A stretch of 64,000 nt of DNA from Streptomyces sp. H39-S7 (GCF_027158205.1 NZ_JAPVLU010000015.1:126936-190935); one strand, 5' to 3'. Numbered from the stretch's first letter, positions 16,238 through 25,368 are shown. Made by a program: numbers and translations. The notes: generated by a model not told the origin, from the letters alone.

Positions 16238-17410
16238 ATGAAGAATTTCCTGTCCGTGGAGCGTGCGCTGCGCACGGCCGCTCCGCACGCCCTGCTGGAC
16301 GCGGTGCGCTCCGCGCTCGCCGCCCACTACGGTGCGCACGCGGTGGATCTGCTGATGGCCGACTACAGCCAGAGCGTGCTGCAGCAGGTCACCGCCCTGC
16401 CGCACACCGCCGCCGCGGTCTCGGTGCACTCCAGTGCGCAGGGCAGGGCCTTCGGCAGCCAGGAAGCGATCGAGGAACGGTCCCCGGACAGCGAGATGAT
16501 CGATCTGCACCTGCCGGTGACCGTGCGCGGTGACCGGTTGGGCGTCCTCACCGTCCGGTTGCCTCCGGCGGACTGCACCCCGGTCGCCGTCCGCGACCTC
16601 TCCGACATCGCCGAGCTCCTGGGCCACGAGATCCTGGTCGCGGAGCGCGACACCGACGTCTATCTGCAGGCCCGGCGGGTCAACCGGCTGACGCTGGCCG
16701 CCGAGATGCAGTGGCAACTGCTGCCGGCCCGCTCCTGCGCCCGCACCGAGTACTCCATCGGCGCCCAGCTGGAGCCCGCCTACGCGATCCACGGCGACAA
16801 CTTCGACTGGGCCAGCACCGCGCAGACCCTCACGCTGACCATCACCAACGGGATGGGCGAAGGCATCAACGCCTCCCTCCTGACGAACCTCGCGGTCAAC
16901 GCCCTGCGCAACGCCCGCCGTGCCGGTATCGGCATCGCCGACCAGGCGGCCCTCGCCGACCAGGCCCTGTACACCGAGCACGGCGGCAACGCGCACGTGT
17001 CCACGTTGCTGCTCTCCTTCGACCTGGCCACCGGCCACGTGCAGGTGGTGGACGCGGGCTCGCCCCAGCTGTGGCGCCAGCGGGACAAGACCGTGGAACG
17101 CATTCCGTTCGAGGCCCAGTTGCCGCTGGGGATGTTCGACCAGACCGACTACGTCGTGCAGGAGTTCCGGGTCCTGCCCGGCGACCGGCTGGTCTTCGTC
17201 AGCGACGGCGTCTACGCCGCCTCGTCGCCGGCCGGCGTGGCGTACGAGGAGCAGGCTCTGGCGCGGGCCATCGGCGCGGCCGGCATGCTGCCGGCCGCCG
17301 ACGTGCCCGGCGCCGTGCTGCGCGAACTCACCGATTACCGCGACGCGGACGCCGACGACGACGCCCTGGTGGTCTGCCTCGACTGGTACGGCCGCAGCAA
17401 CCCGGTCTGA
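16238..17410 (+). CDS. PP2C-type SpoIIE/RsbU-like serine phosphatase
   Basis: 390 residues. About 1-145 form a GAF-like sensory region, 145-165 a linker helix (LAAEMQWQLLPA, the usual RsbU entry helix), and 170-385 the SpoIIE phosphatase. Metal motifs: IHGDNFDW (D187), SDGVY and the terminal DADDDALVV. The second acidic position, normally Asp in the D-x-M-G-x-G motif, is Asn204 (TITNGMGEG), so activity could be altered. It probably dephosphorylates STAS antagonists such as those at 14.4-15.3 kb. It is divergent from MarR. Confidence 0.85.
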   Translation: MKNFLSVERALRTAAPHALLDAVRSALAAHYGAHAVDLLMADYSQSVLQQVTALPHTAAAVSVHSSAQGRAFGSQEAIEERSPDSEMIDLHLPVTVRGDRLGVLTVRLPPADCTPVAVRDLSDIAELLGHEILVAERDTDVYLQARRVNRLTLAAEMQWQLLPARSCARTEYSIGAQLEPAYAIHGDNFDWASTAQTLTLTITNGMGEGINASLLTNLAVNALRNARRAGIGIADQAALADQALYTEHGGNAHVSTLLLSFDLATGHVQVVDAGSPQLWRQRDKTVERIPFEAQLPLGMFDQTDYVVQEFRVLPGDRLVFVSDGVYAASSPAGVAYEEQALARAIGAAGMLPAADVPGAVLRELTDYRDADADDDALVVCLDWYGRSNPV

Positions 17411-17552
17411 CGCCGTTCGGCGGGGTCGCGGTGCCGGCACCCGGGACACCGCTCGGTCTGTTTCGCCGGTGTACGCACGGTGTTCAGGTGCGGTATCCCC
17501 TCGCCTCCTAAGTTCAGCAGGTCAAGAGCGTCAGGTGGCTACAGGAGGTTCC

Positions 17553-18836
17553 GTGAGCGGGCGGTTGCGCAATGCACGACGGTGGGGTGCGCCCCTGGTG
17601 GCGGCGGTGGCCGCGGCGTCGGTGACCATGGTGGTCAGCCCGACGATGGGTGCCTCCGCCAGCGCGCCGAGCGCGCAGGCGAGGACGCAGGCGAAGAGCG
17701 TGATCTTCATCAACGGTGACGGGATGGGGGCCGCGGCCCGCGAGGCGGCCCGTCTGCACCTCGCCGGCCTGGACGGGCAGCTGGCGATGGACAAACTCAC
17801 CGCGTCCGGTCAGCTGACCACCACCCCGCACGACCCGAAGTCCGTGGTGACGGACTCCGCCGCGGCCGCGACGGCGTGGGCCACCGGGGAGAAGACGTAC
17901 AACGGCGCGATCAGCGTCGGCGTCGACGGCAACGCGCTGGCGACGCTGGGCCGGCAGGCCAAGGCGGCGGGCAAGTCCACCGGCCTGGTCACCACCGCCC
18001 AGGTCACCGATGCGTCCCCGGCGGCGTTCTTCGCCAACACCGTGAACCGCTCCGCGCAGGACGAGATCGCCCGGCAGTACCTCGACGTCAGCAAGCCGGA
18101 TGTCATCCTCGGCGGCGGCGAGGACTGGTGGCTGCCCAAGGGCACCGCGGGCGCGTTCCAGGACAAGCCCGCCGAGGACCCGACCGAGGGCAGCCTCGGC
18201 ACCAAGGGCAACCTCATCAACAAGGCCCAGCGGGCCGGTTACACCTATGTCTCCAGCGCGAAGCAGCTGGACAAGGCCAAGGGCGGCAAGCTCCTCGGCC
18301 TGTTCAGTAACGAGGAGATGTTCCAGCAGCGTCCCGAGGGCCAGGGCGACGTCTACAGCCCGGTGGTCGAACTCGCGACCATGACCACCAAGGCCCTGAC
18401 GACCCTGGACAAGAACAAGAAGGGCTTCTTCCTGTTCGTCGAGGAGGAGGGCACCGACGAGTTCGCGCACGCCAACAACGGTGCCCGCCTCCTGCAGTCG
18501 ATGCAGCAGTTGGAGAAGACCGTCGCGGTGGCGCGCGCCTACGTCGCCACCCACCCCGACACGCTGCTGGTTGTCACCGGTGACCACGAGACCGGTGGTC
18601 TGGCGGTGGAGGAGAACGACGCCAACGACGAGTCCGGAACCGCCATCTCCGCCGAGGACGGTCCGTTCACCATCGCCGGCAGCACCAGGACGTTCACCGT
18701 GGACTGGACGACGTCCGGCCACACCAGCGTGGACGTGCCGGTGAACGCCAGTGGTCCGCTGTCCGACCGCTTCTCCGGCAAGCACCCCAACACCTACGTG
18801 CACGACGTGCTCGCCCAGGTGCTGGCCCCCCGCTGA
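17553..18836 (+). CDS. secreted alkaline phosphatase (PhoA family)
   Basis: 427 residues. Signal peptide (about 1-45, hydrophobic LVAAVAAASVTMVV), then an alkaline phosphatase fold. Motifs: FINGDGMG (metal Asp), VVTDSAAAATAWATGEKT with the nucleophilic Ser, EEEGTDEFAHANN, and TGDHETGG near the C-terminus. It hydrolyses phosphomonoesters outside the cell, probably during phosphate limitation. AGGAGG lies 4 nt before GTG 17553. I looked for a PhoP box upstream and found only a weak GTTCA-like match. A perfect 20-bp terminator follows. Confidence 0.9.
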   Translation: MSGRLRNARRWGAPLVAAVAAASVTMVVSPTMGASASAPSAQARTQAKSVIFINGDGMGAAAREAARLHLAGLDGQLAMDKLTASGQLTTTPHDPKSVVTDSAAAATAWATGEKTYNGAISVGVDGNALATLGRQAKAAGKSTGLVTTAQVTDASPAAFFANTVNRSAQDEIARQYLDVSKPDVILGGGEDWWLPKGTAGAFQDKPAEDPTEGSLGTKGNLINKAQRAGYTYVSSAKQLDKAKGGKLLGLFSNEEMFQQRPEGQGDVYSPVVELATMTTKALTTLDKNKKGFFLFVEEEGTDEFAHANNGARLLQSMQQLEKTVAVARAYVATHPDTLLVVTGDHETGGLAVEENDANDESGTAISAEDGPFTIAGSTRTFTVDWTTSGHTSVDVPVNASGPLSDRFSGKHPNTYVHDVLAQVLAPR

Positions 18837-18850
18837 CCGACCTGTCACCC

Positions 18851-18897
18851 GCACGAGACCGGCCCCGCAGGAAGGATCTGCGGGGCCGGTCTCGTGC
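18851..18897. terminator. strong bidirectional terminator
   Basis: Perfect 20-bp stem (18851-18870 with 18878-18897) and a 7-nt loop between the convergent alkaline phosphatase (stop 18836) and TetR (stop 18920) genes. No U-tract, as usual in Streptomyces. Confidence 0.85.
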
Positions 18898-18919
18898 GCT
18901 GCGGCCGCCGGCGGAGGAC

Positions 18920-19630
18920 TCACCCGGCGGGTATGCGCCGGTGGATGTCCTCGAGCAGGTTCCGCATGGCCATGCGGAAGATCTCGGGCTGGTGGTCACC
19001 GAGGAACGAGGTGTGCCCGAACACCTCCAGGACGACGAGGCCGTGCAGGTGCCCCCATGCGCTCAGCAGCAGGGCGGTCGCGGGGGGCGGCAGGTATCCC
19101 CGTCCGTAGTGCGGCAGTTGTTCCAGGTATGCCTGCAGTACGGACGAGAGCGCGGGGGTTTCGGCCGCGGCCAGTTGTGCCGCGGTGAACCCGGCGAACA
19201 GCTCGCGCTCGAAGATTGAACTTATGCGGCGCGTCGCCTGGGTGGTGGGGCCGTCGGTGGGTGCCGCGTAGTCCCGCAGCGGCGTTCCGTACAGGAGCCG
19301 GAAGCGCTCGGGGTGGGCGATGGCCCACCGGCGGTAGCCCTCGGCCGCGATCACGAGACGGGGCAGGGCCGTGTCGCGTGCCGGGGTGTCGACGGCGGCC
19401 TGCACGGCATCGGCCAGGTCGTCGTACGCCTTGGTGATGAGCACCGTGACGAGGGCGTCCCGGCTCGGGAAGTAGTGGTAGAGCGCCTGGACCGTCATGT
19501 CGAGGCTGCGGGCGACCGCCCGCAGGGACAGGGCCGCCGGTCCGTGCTCGGTCAGATGGCACTCGGCGGCGTCCAGGATCTCCTGCGTGGCGGCGGCGCG
19601 ACGGCGCTGGCGCAAGGTGGGCGGGACCAC
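18920..19630 (-). CDS. TetR-family repressor (WHG-type C-terminal domain)
   Basis: 236 residues. TetR helix-turn-helix at about 15-60 (ILDAAECHLTEHGPAALSLR, then ALYHYFPSRDALV). The C-terminal domain has the Y..WA..HPERFRLLYGTP pattern of the WHG subgroup. I choose GTG 19630 because GAGGAG is 6 nt upstream; the frame is open further. It is divergent from the MMPL transporter, with a TetR operator (19699-19716) between them, so it most likely represses the transporter and itself. Confidence 0.88.
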   Translation of the reverse strand: MVPPTLRQRRRAAATQEILDAAECHLTEHGPAALSLRAVARSLDMTVQALYHYFPSRDALVTVLITKAYDDLADAVQAAVDTPARDTALPRLVIAAEGYRRWAIAHPERFRLLYGTPLRDYAAPTDGPTTQATRRISSIFERELFAGFTAAQLAAAETPALSSVLQAYLEQLPHYGRGYLPPPATALLLSAWGHLHGLVVLEVFGHTSFLGDHQPEIFRMAMRNLLEDIHRRIPAG

Positions 19631-19698
19631 GGCGTGCTCCTCTGCGGCAGGGGGCGGCCTGCGACGGTCGCCTTGGCGGGACGGCCACCCATGCAGGA

Positions 19699-19716
19699 TG
19701 TTAGGAAAATCTAACA
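19699..19716. promoter_or_regulatory. TetR operator
   Basis: Inverted repeat TGTTAG (19699-19704), 6-nt spacer GAAAAT, CTAACA (19711-19716), in an AT-rich patch of the divergent TetR/MMPL promoter region. Confidence 0.65.
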
Positions 19717-19889
19717 CTGCCAAAACTTTGACGGTTTCACTAGCGTCACCCGTGGCGACGAGGAGTGCGACCCGCACTCGTCCTCCGGCGGGGTGCAGCG
19801 ACTCCGCAGGAGCATCGCGCCGGCCCCCGTGCGCCAACTGCGCCTTTTGCGCGCCGTTTTCGCCGGATGGACATCAAAGGAGATCGTGC

Positions 19890-22133
19890 GTGTTTGAACG
19901 CATAGCCGAACTGGCGATTCGCCGGTCCCGGCTGGTACTGATCGTCGCCGTCGTGACTGTGGCCCTCATGGGCGTCCTGGGCGCCGGTGCGTTCGGCAAG
20001 CTGCTGGGCGGCGGCTACGACGACCCGGCCTCCCCGTCCTCCCGGGCCGGAAAGATCATCGACGAGAAGTTCGGCGGCCAGACGAACCTGGTCCTGCTCG
20101 TCCACACCTCCGCGGGCCGCGTCGACGACGCGGCCGCCCAGCACCGTGGCCAGGCCCTGGTGGCCGACCTCAAGAAGGAGCGGAACCTCGACAACGTGAT
20201 CTCGTACTGGGACACGGCCAACCCCGACCTGCGGTCCCAGGACGGCCGCGAGGCCGTGGTGCTCGCCCATGTGAAGGGCAACGACACCGAACGCGGCGAG
20301 AACGCCAAGGGCGTCATCGACGCCTACACCGGACCGTACGCGGGCGTACTCACCGTCCAGGCGGGAGGCGGCGGCGCGGTGATCAGCGAGATGGGCACCC
20401 AGTCGGGGGAGGACCTCCTCCTGGCCGAGGCCATCGCCGTGCCGCTCACCCTCATCCTGCTCCTGCTCGTCTTCGGCAGCATGGTCGCAGCCCTCCTGCC
20501 GCTGGCGATCGGCACCATCGCCATCGCGGGCACCTTCGCGGAACTCTTCGTCCTCGGCAGCGTCACCGACGTCTCCGTCTTCGCCATCAACCTGACCACG
20601 GCCCTGGGGCTCGGCCTCGGTATCGACTATGCCCTGCTCATGGTCAGCCGCTTCCGGGAGCAGCTCGCGACCGGGGCCGACGTGGACGACGCCGTCCGCC
20701 GGACGGTGAGCACCGCGGGCCGCACCGTCGCGTTCTCCGCCGCGACGGTGGCGGCCGCACTCGGGGCACTGCTGGTGTTCCCGCAGTACTTCCTGCGCTC
20801 GTTCGGCTACGCCGGGATCGGTGTCGTGGCCATCGCGGCCGTCAGCGCCCTGTTCGTCATGCCGGCCCTGTTCGTCGTCCTGGGGCACCGGGTCAACAGT
20901 GGGCGGCTGCCCTGGGTGAAGCCCGCGCGCTCCGCCACCCGGGCACCCTTCTGGGGACGGCTGGCCGGCACCGTCATGCGGCGGCCCGCGCTCACCGCGC
21001 TGCCTGTCCTCACGATCCTGCTGCTGGCGGCGAGCCCGCTCCTGGGCATCACCTTCGGCACCCCGGACGAACGGGTGCTGCCCGAGGGCGCCGCCGGCCG
21101 CCAGGTCTCGGCGGTCCTCCAGGAGAAGTTCCACGGCAACGACGACGCGGCCCTTCACATCGTCATCGACCAACGCCTGGACAAGGCCCCCCTGGAGTCG
21201 TACGCGGTGGCGCTGTCCGGGCTGCAGGGCGTCGTCCGCGTCGAGACCAGCACGGGAACCTACGCCGGCGGCAGGTCCACGGCGACCGACCCCGGCAACA
21301 CCACTCTCGGACGCCCCGACGCGCAGCAGATCAACGTGGTGAGCACCCTGCCACCGAAGTCGGACGCGGCCCAGGGCCTGGTCGACGAGGTGCGGGCGGT
21401 GGCCCCGCCCGCCGGCTCGCACCCCCTGGTGGGCGGAGTCGACGCGGCACTCATCGACTCCAAGGACTCCATCGCCGGCCGGCTCCCGCTCGCCGTGGCC
21501 CTGGTCGCCCTCACCACCTTCCTGCTGCTCTTCCTGTTCACCGGCAGCATCGTGCAGCCGCTGCGCGCGCTGTTCCTCAACCTGATCAGTCTCGGTGCCA
21601 CCCTCGGCGTCATGACGTGGATCTTCCAGGACGGCCACCTCTCCTCCCTGCTCGGCTTCACCGCGCAGCCCATGGAGGTGTCCATCACCGTGCTGATGTT
21701 CTGCATCGCCTTCGGCCTCTCGATGGACTACGAGGTGTTCGTCACCAGCCGCATCAAGGAACTCCACGACCTGGGCGAGGACAACGAGTCGGCGGTGACC
21801 AACGGTCTGGGACACACCGGACGCATCGTGACCGCGGCGGCCTGCCTGCTCGCGGTGAGCTTCTTCGCGTTCGGAACGGCCAAGCTCAGCTTCATGCAGC
21901 TTTTCGGGCTGGGCAGTGGACTGGCCGTCCTCATCGACGCCGTCGCGGTACGCGGCATCCTCGTCCCCGCCGCGATGCGCCTGCTCGGCGACTCGGCCTG
22001 GTACGCGCCCGGAGTCCTGCGCACGTTCCACCAGCGCTTCGGCCTCAGCGAAAGCGGCCCCGCGCCCGAGCACGCCACCGCTCCGGAACTCGTCACCGAG
22101 TCGCCGTACGCGAAGAACTCCACGCAAGCCTGA
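19890..22133 (+). CDS. MMPL-family RND transporter
   Basis: 747 residues in two halves, each with one N-terminal membrane segment, a large extracytoplasmic loop and five more helices (12 in total). Both signature motifs are present: GLGIDYALLMVSRFRE (about residue 245) and GLSMDYEVFVTSR (about 610). MMPL proteins use the proton gradient to export lipids, lipopeptides or drugs. GTG 19890 has AAAGGAG upstream. The divergent TetR gene and the intervening operator suggest substrate-induced expression. No biosynthetic genes adjoin it, so resistance or general export is as likely as dedicated export. Confidence 0.9.
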   Translation: MFERIAELAIRRSRLVLIVAVVTVALMGVLGAGAFGKLLGGGYDDPASPSSRAGKIIDEKFGGQTNLVLLVHTSAGRVDDAAAQHRGQALVADLKKERNLDNVISYWDTANPDLRSQDGREAVVLAHVKGNDTERGENAKGVIDAYTGPYAGVLTVQAGGGGAVISEMGTQSGEDLLLAEAIAVPLTLILLLLVFGSMVAALLPLAIGTIAIAGTFAELFVLGSVTDVSVFAINLTTALGLGLGIDYALLMVSRFREQLATGADVDDAVRRTVSTAGRTVAFSAATVAAALGALLVFPQYFLRSFGYAGIGVVAIAAVSALFVMPALFVVLGHRVNSGRLPWVKPARSATRAPFWGRLAGTVMRRPALTALPVLTILLLAASPLLGITFGTPDERVLPEGAAGRQVSAVLQEKFHGNDDAALHIVIDQRLDKAPLESYAVALSGLQGVVRVETSTGTYAGGRSTATDPGNTTLGRPDAQQINVVSTLPPKSDAAQGLVDEVRAVAPPAGSHPLVGGVDAALIDSKDSIAGRLPLAVALVALTTFLLLFLFTGSIVQPLRALFLNLISLGATLGVMTWIFQDGHLSSLLGFTAQPMEVSITVLMFCIAFGLSMDYEVFVTSRIKELHDLGEDNESAVTNGLGHTGRIVTAAACLLAVSFFAFGTAKLSFMQLFGLGSGLAVLIDAVAVRGILVPAAMRLLGDSAWYAPGVLRTFHQRFGLSESGPAPEHATAPELVTESPYAKNSTQA

Positions 22134-22244
22134 CCCGCGAGAACGCTCCCCGCAGCGCCCGTCTCCCCCCACCGGAGGCGGGTGCTGCCGCGCAGGACAC
22201 GCGACGCGGGCCTGCCGCCGCGGCCCGGGGCCGCACCGTTCGCC

Positions 22245-22655
22245 TCAACCGCTGCCGCGTGCCCACTGCGCGGCCCGGACCGTTCCCTCCTGGATGTCGC
22301 GCCGGGGAACGAGGTTGGCGACCGGACCGCGGCCCGGGGTGTGGGCGACGATGTGCTCGGCGAGCCGGCGCACCGCTTCCTCCGCGGCGAAGTACAGCAC
22401 CTGATCGAGATCCTGAGTCGCGAAGACTTCCCGGTAGGGACCGTGGTGGCCGCGGACTGTGCCGTCCTGGTCCACAACGAGGAAGAGGGCGTCGGCATCA
22501 CCCGCACGCTCCGCGCACTGCTCGGGTGAGGTGCCCGTCGGCGGGAGCGTGGCGTCATCGAGCAGGTCGGAGCCCACAGCGATCCCGTGCCAGGCCCGTT
22601 TCAGTGCGTGCTCCGTTATCCGCATGGCCGCCAGTATGCGGTCGGCCACTGACAT
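22245..22655 (-). CDS. small protein, possibly Imm63-like immunity protein
   Basis: 136 residues, soluble. The segment ALFLVVDQDGTVRGHHGPYREV followed by a helix TQDLDQVLYFAAEEAVRRLA recalls the Imm63-type immunity fold, in which a strand pair precedes the helix with the pattern D-L-D-x-x-L-Y. No toxin gene adjoins it: the flanks are an MMPL transporter and a TetR gene. It may therefore be an orphan immunity protein, or the resemblance may be superficial. Start ATG 22655; ATG 22625 is an alternative. Confidence 0.45.
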   Translation of the reverse strand: MSVADRILAAMRITEHALKRAWHGIAVGSDLLDDATLPPTGTSPEQCAERAGDADALFLVVDQDGTVRGHHGPYREVFATQDLDQVLYFAAEEAVRRLAEHIVAHTPGRGPVANLVPRRDIQEGTVRAAQWARGSG

Positions 22656-22683
22656 GGGCCGGTGAACCGCTACGCGCCCTGAC

Positions 22684-23301
22684 TCAGCGGCCTGTCCGGG
22701 TGGTGGCCGTGGTGCGTGGTCGGGGAGCCAGGGCCGCGCGCAGGGCCGGGACGAGGACGCGGCGGGCTTCGGAGGGGGTGAGGGCGGCGAGGGAGGGGAG
22801 GGGATTGAGGTAGCGGGTGTAGATCAGACCGCCGAGGATCGTCACCACGGCCGTGGCGCGGGCGGTCGCGTCCCGTCCGCCGATGAATTCAACAAGACGG
22901 GCCAGCAGCTCGTGTTCCAGGTATTCGCGGATCACCTCGGCGGCCTCGTCACCCCGGACGGTGAGCTGCCGGAAGTCGGCGTCCTCCCACAGGCCGGTCA
23001 CCGCCTCGATCAGGCGGTCGGGAAGGGAGGCGGGGTCGCCGCCGAGGACGTCGTCCACCGCCAGCGCGTTCGCGCACTGGAACTGCATCACGTCCGCGAA
23101 CAGGCCTTTCTTCGAGCCGAAGTGGTACGCGATCAGTGCCGCGTCGACCCCGGCGGCGCCCGCCACCGCCCGCAGGGTGGTGCGCCGGTAGCCGCGCTCC
23201 AGGAACAGCGCGCGGGCCGCCAGGACGATCGACTCGCGAGTCGGCGGCCTGCCGCGGGGGCGGCCCCGGGTGCGGGCGGGGGCGAGGTCGGCGTTATTCA
23301 T
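22684..23301 (-). CDS. TetR-family repressor
   Basis: About 205 residues. The N-terminus is Arg/Pro-rich (RGRPRGRPPTRESI), then the TetR helix-turn-helix (LAARALFLERGYRRTTLRAV, IAYHFGSKKGLFADV). The C-terminal domain matches the TetR_C_17-like set. Start is ATG 23301 or GTG 23304. It is divergent from a three-gene oxidoreductase operon 76 bp away and is its probable repressor. Confidence 0.87.
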   Translation of the reverse strand: MNNADLAPARTRGRPRGRPPTRESIVLAARALFLERGYRRTTLRAVAGAAGVDAALIAYHFGSKKGLFADVMQFQCANALAVDDVLGGDPASLPDRLIEAVTGLWEDADFRQLTVRGDEAAEVIREYLEHELLARLVEFIGGRDATARATAVVTILGGLIYTRYLNPLPSLAALTPSEARRVLVPALRAALAPRPRTTATTRTGR

Positions 23302-23377
23302 CACCGTTGAGCTTGCGTTTCATGATCGGCACAGTCAAGGGCGTTCCACCAACCACTCGAAGGGACGACCCGACACC

Positions 23378-24070
23378 ATGCGTATCGCAGTCTTCGGCGC
23401 CAACGGACCGACCGGCCGCCACCTCACCGAACAGGCCCTCGCAGCCGGCCACGACGTCGTCGCCGTGACCCGCCGCCCCGGCTCCCTCACCGCACGGCCC
23501 GGCCTGACCGTGGCCGTCGCCGACGCCACCGACCCGGCGGCCGTCGACGCCGCGATCGCCGGAACGGACGCCGTTCTGTCCGCGCTGGGCGCACGTCCCG
23601 GCAAGCAGGCGGTCACCACCTACTCGGCGAGCGCGACCGCCATCATCGCGGCGATGGAACACCACGGCGTCAAGCGGCTGCTCGCCGTCAGCTCCAGCAT
23701 CGCCGACCCGAACTGGCGCCCCACCGGTGCGCACTTCTTCAACCACGTCTTCGACCCGCTGGTGAACCGGCGCCTCGCCCGACCGGTCCACGAGGACATG
23801 CGCCGCATGGAGGACGTGATCCGCCGGTCCGGCCTCGACTGGACCCTCGTGCGGCCCTCCGGCCTGTTCGAGCACCCCGTCGTCACGAGCTACCACACCG
23901 CGGAGACCAGCGCCGACGGCGTCTTCACCGCCCGCGCCGACCTCGCTGCCGCCATGGTGCGCGAGCTGGCGGAGCGACGGTACGTGCGCACGGCCATGGG
24001 CGTCATCACCACGGCAGTGAAGCCGAACATCGCCAAGCTGGTCTGGAACGAGGGCGTGAAGAAGAAGTGA
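23378..24070 (+). CDS. NAD(P)-binding NmrA/SDR-like reductase
   Basis: 230 residues, atypical SDR. The dinucleotide motif GANGPTGRHL (about 7-16) and a conserved LLAVSSSIADPNW strand are present. The classical YxxxK pair is absent; there is a helix with VHEDMRRMEDVIRRSGLDWT and then VRPSGLF, as in NAD(P)H-binding quinone or flavin reductases of the NmrA-like group. It is the first gene of an operon overlapping the next by GTGA. Substrate unknown; possibly quinone or electrophile reduction under TetR control. Confidence 0.83.
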   Translation: MRIAVFGANGPTGRHLTEQALAAGHDVVAVTRRPGSLTARPGLTVAVADATDPAAVDAAIAGTDAVLSALGARPGKQAVTTYSASATAIIAAMEHHGVKRLLAVSSSIADPNWRPTGAHFFNHVFDPLVNRRLARPVHEDMRRMEDVIRRSGLDWTLVRPSGLFEHPVVTSYHTAETSADGVFTARADLAAAMVRELAERRYVRTAMGVITTAVKPNIAKLVWNEGVKKK

Positions 24071-24489
24071 GCCGCGCGACGGTCGAACTCCCGGCCACGC
24101 AAAGGACGTTCCTGGCCCAGGCCCACCCGGCCACCTTCACCACCCTCCGTCCCGATGGCACCCCGCACGTCACCCCCGTCCGTTTCACCTTCGACGCGAG
24201 CGCCGGCCTGGCCCGGGTGACCACCCGGGCGGGAGCCCGCAAGGCCCGCAATGTGGTGGCGGCCGGCCCGGCGGCCCGGGTGGCGCTCTGCCAGGCGGAC
24301 GGATTCCGCTGGGTCACCCTCGAAGGCCGGGCCGCCGTCACCGACGACCCCGGGCGCCTGGCCGAGGCGGTCCGCCGCTACACCGCCCGCTACCGGACGG
24401 CTCCGCCCGCCCCACCGGATCTGGTCGTCATCGAGATCGCCGTCGACCGCGTCCTGAACCTCGACCTCCCCGTACTGAAAGCGATGTGA
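24067..24489 (+). CDS. PPOX-class F420/FMN-binding split-barrel protein
   Basis: 140 residues, split beta-barrel of the pyridoxamine-phosphate-oxidase-like class: TFTTLRPDGTPHVTPVRFTF, then TRAGARKARNVVAAGPAARVALC and VTLEGRAAVTDDP. The family binds FMN or F420 and reduces small organic substrates. GTG start overlaps the upstream stop by 4 nt (GTGA). The haloalkane dehalogenase follows 6 nt after the stop, so the three genes are one transcription unit. Confidence 0.83.
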   Translation: MSRATVELPATQRTFLAQAHPATFTTLRPDGTPHVTPVRFTFDASAGLARVTTRAGARKARNVVAAGPAARVALCQADGFRWVTLEGRAAVTDDPGRLAEAVRRYTARYRTAPPAPPDLVVIEIAVDRVLNLDLPVLKAM

Positions 24490-24495
24490 CCTCAC

Positions 24496-25368
24496 ATGCC
24501 CACGCTCCCCGTCCTCGAGTCCACCGTTCACTACCGCGAGTCCGGCGACCCGGACGGGCTGCCGTTCGTCTTCCTCCACGGCAACCCCACCTCCTCCCAC
24601 CTGTGGCGCAACGTCCTGCCGGGCGTGGCCGCGCCCGGCCGCCGGCTGCTGGCTCCCGACCTCATCGGCATGGGGGAGTCCGGCAAGCCCGACCTCGCCT
24701 ACTCCTTCGACGACCACGCGCGCTACCTCGACGCGTGGTTCGACGCCCTCGGCCTGGAGGAGGCCGTCCTCGTCGGCCACGACTGGGGCGGGGCGCTCGC
24801 CTTCGACCGCGCCGCCCGCCTGCCCGGCAGCGTGCGCGGCCTCGCGTTCACCGAGACGATCGTCAAGCCGCTGATCGGCGACGAGTTCCCGGCTGCCGGA
24901 CGGGAGTTGTTCACCCTGCTGCGCACTCCGGGGGTGGGCGAGGAGATGATCCTGGAGAAGTCGCTGTTCATCGAGGGGCTCGGGGACACGCTCGCCACGC
25001 CGCTGGATCCCGCCGACCTGGAGGTGTACCGGCGCCCCTTCCCGACCCCGCACAGCCGCCGGCCGATCCTGGCGTGGACGCGCATGATGCCGTTGGACGC
25101 CGAGCCCGCCGACGTCGTGGCCCGCATCGTGCGCTACGACGCCTGGCTGGCCACGAGTCCCGACGTCCCCAAGCTGCTCGCCGCGTTCGAGCCGGGCCCC
25201 GGCGCGATGACCGATCGCGGAGCCGTGGCCTGGTGCGAGCAGAACATCGCGGGGCTGGAGGTCTCCCGTCTCGGCCTGGCCGGCCACCACTCCCCGGAGG
25301 ACCGCCCCGACGAGTTGGCCGCGGCGATCAGCGCCTGGGCCGATCTCCACGGCCTGGCCCGTTCGTAG
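24496..25368 (+). CDS. haloalkane dehalogenase-like alpha/beta hydrolase
   Basis: 290 residues with the dehalogenase pentad visible: halide-binding Asn30 (HGNPTSS), nucleophile Asp96 in VGHDWGG with halide-stabilising Trp97, acid Glu120 (FTETIV) and base His264 (AGHHSPED). The position of the acid after strand 6 suits subfamily II (DhaA/LinB-like). It hydrolyses carbon-halogen bonds to alcohols; the natural substrate in Streptomyces is unknown. It is the last gene of the TetR-flanked operon with an NmrA-like reductase and a PPOX protein, suggesting a small detoxification set (inference). Confidence 0.87.
   Translation: MPTLPVLESTVHYRESGDPDGLPFVFLHGNPTSSHLWRNVLPGVAAPGRRLLAPDLIGMGESGKPDLAYSFDDHARYLDAWFDALGLEEAVLVGHDWGGALAFDRAARLPGSVRGLAFTETIVKPLIGDEFPAAGRELFTLLRTPGVGEEMILEKSLFIEGLGDTLATPLDPADLEVYRRPFPTPHSRRPILAWTRMMPLDAEPADVVARIVRYDAWLATSPDVPKLLAAFEPGPGAMTDRGAVAWCEQNIAGLEVSRLGLAGHHSPEDRPDELAAAISAWADLHGLARS

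Noticed and set aside
17460..17552. Possible PhoP box before the alkaline phosphatase gene
   Set aside because: Only isolated GTTCA-like words; the required 11-bp direct-repeat spacing is not met.
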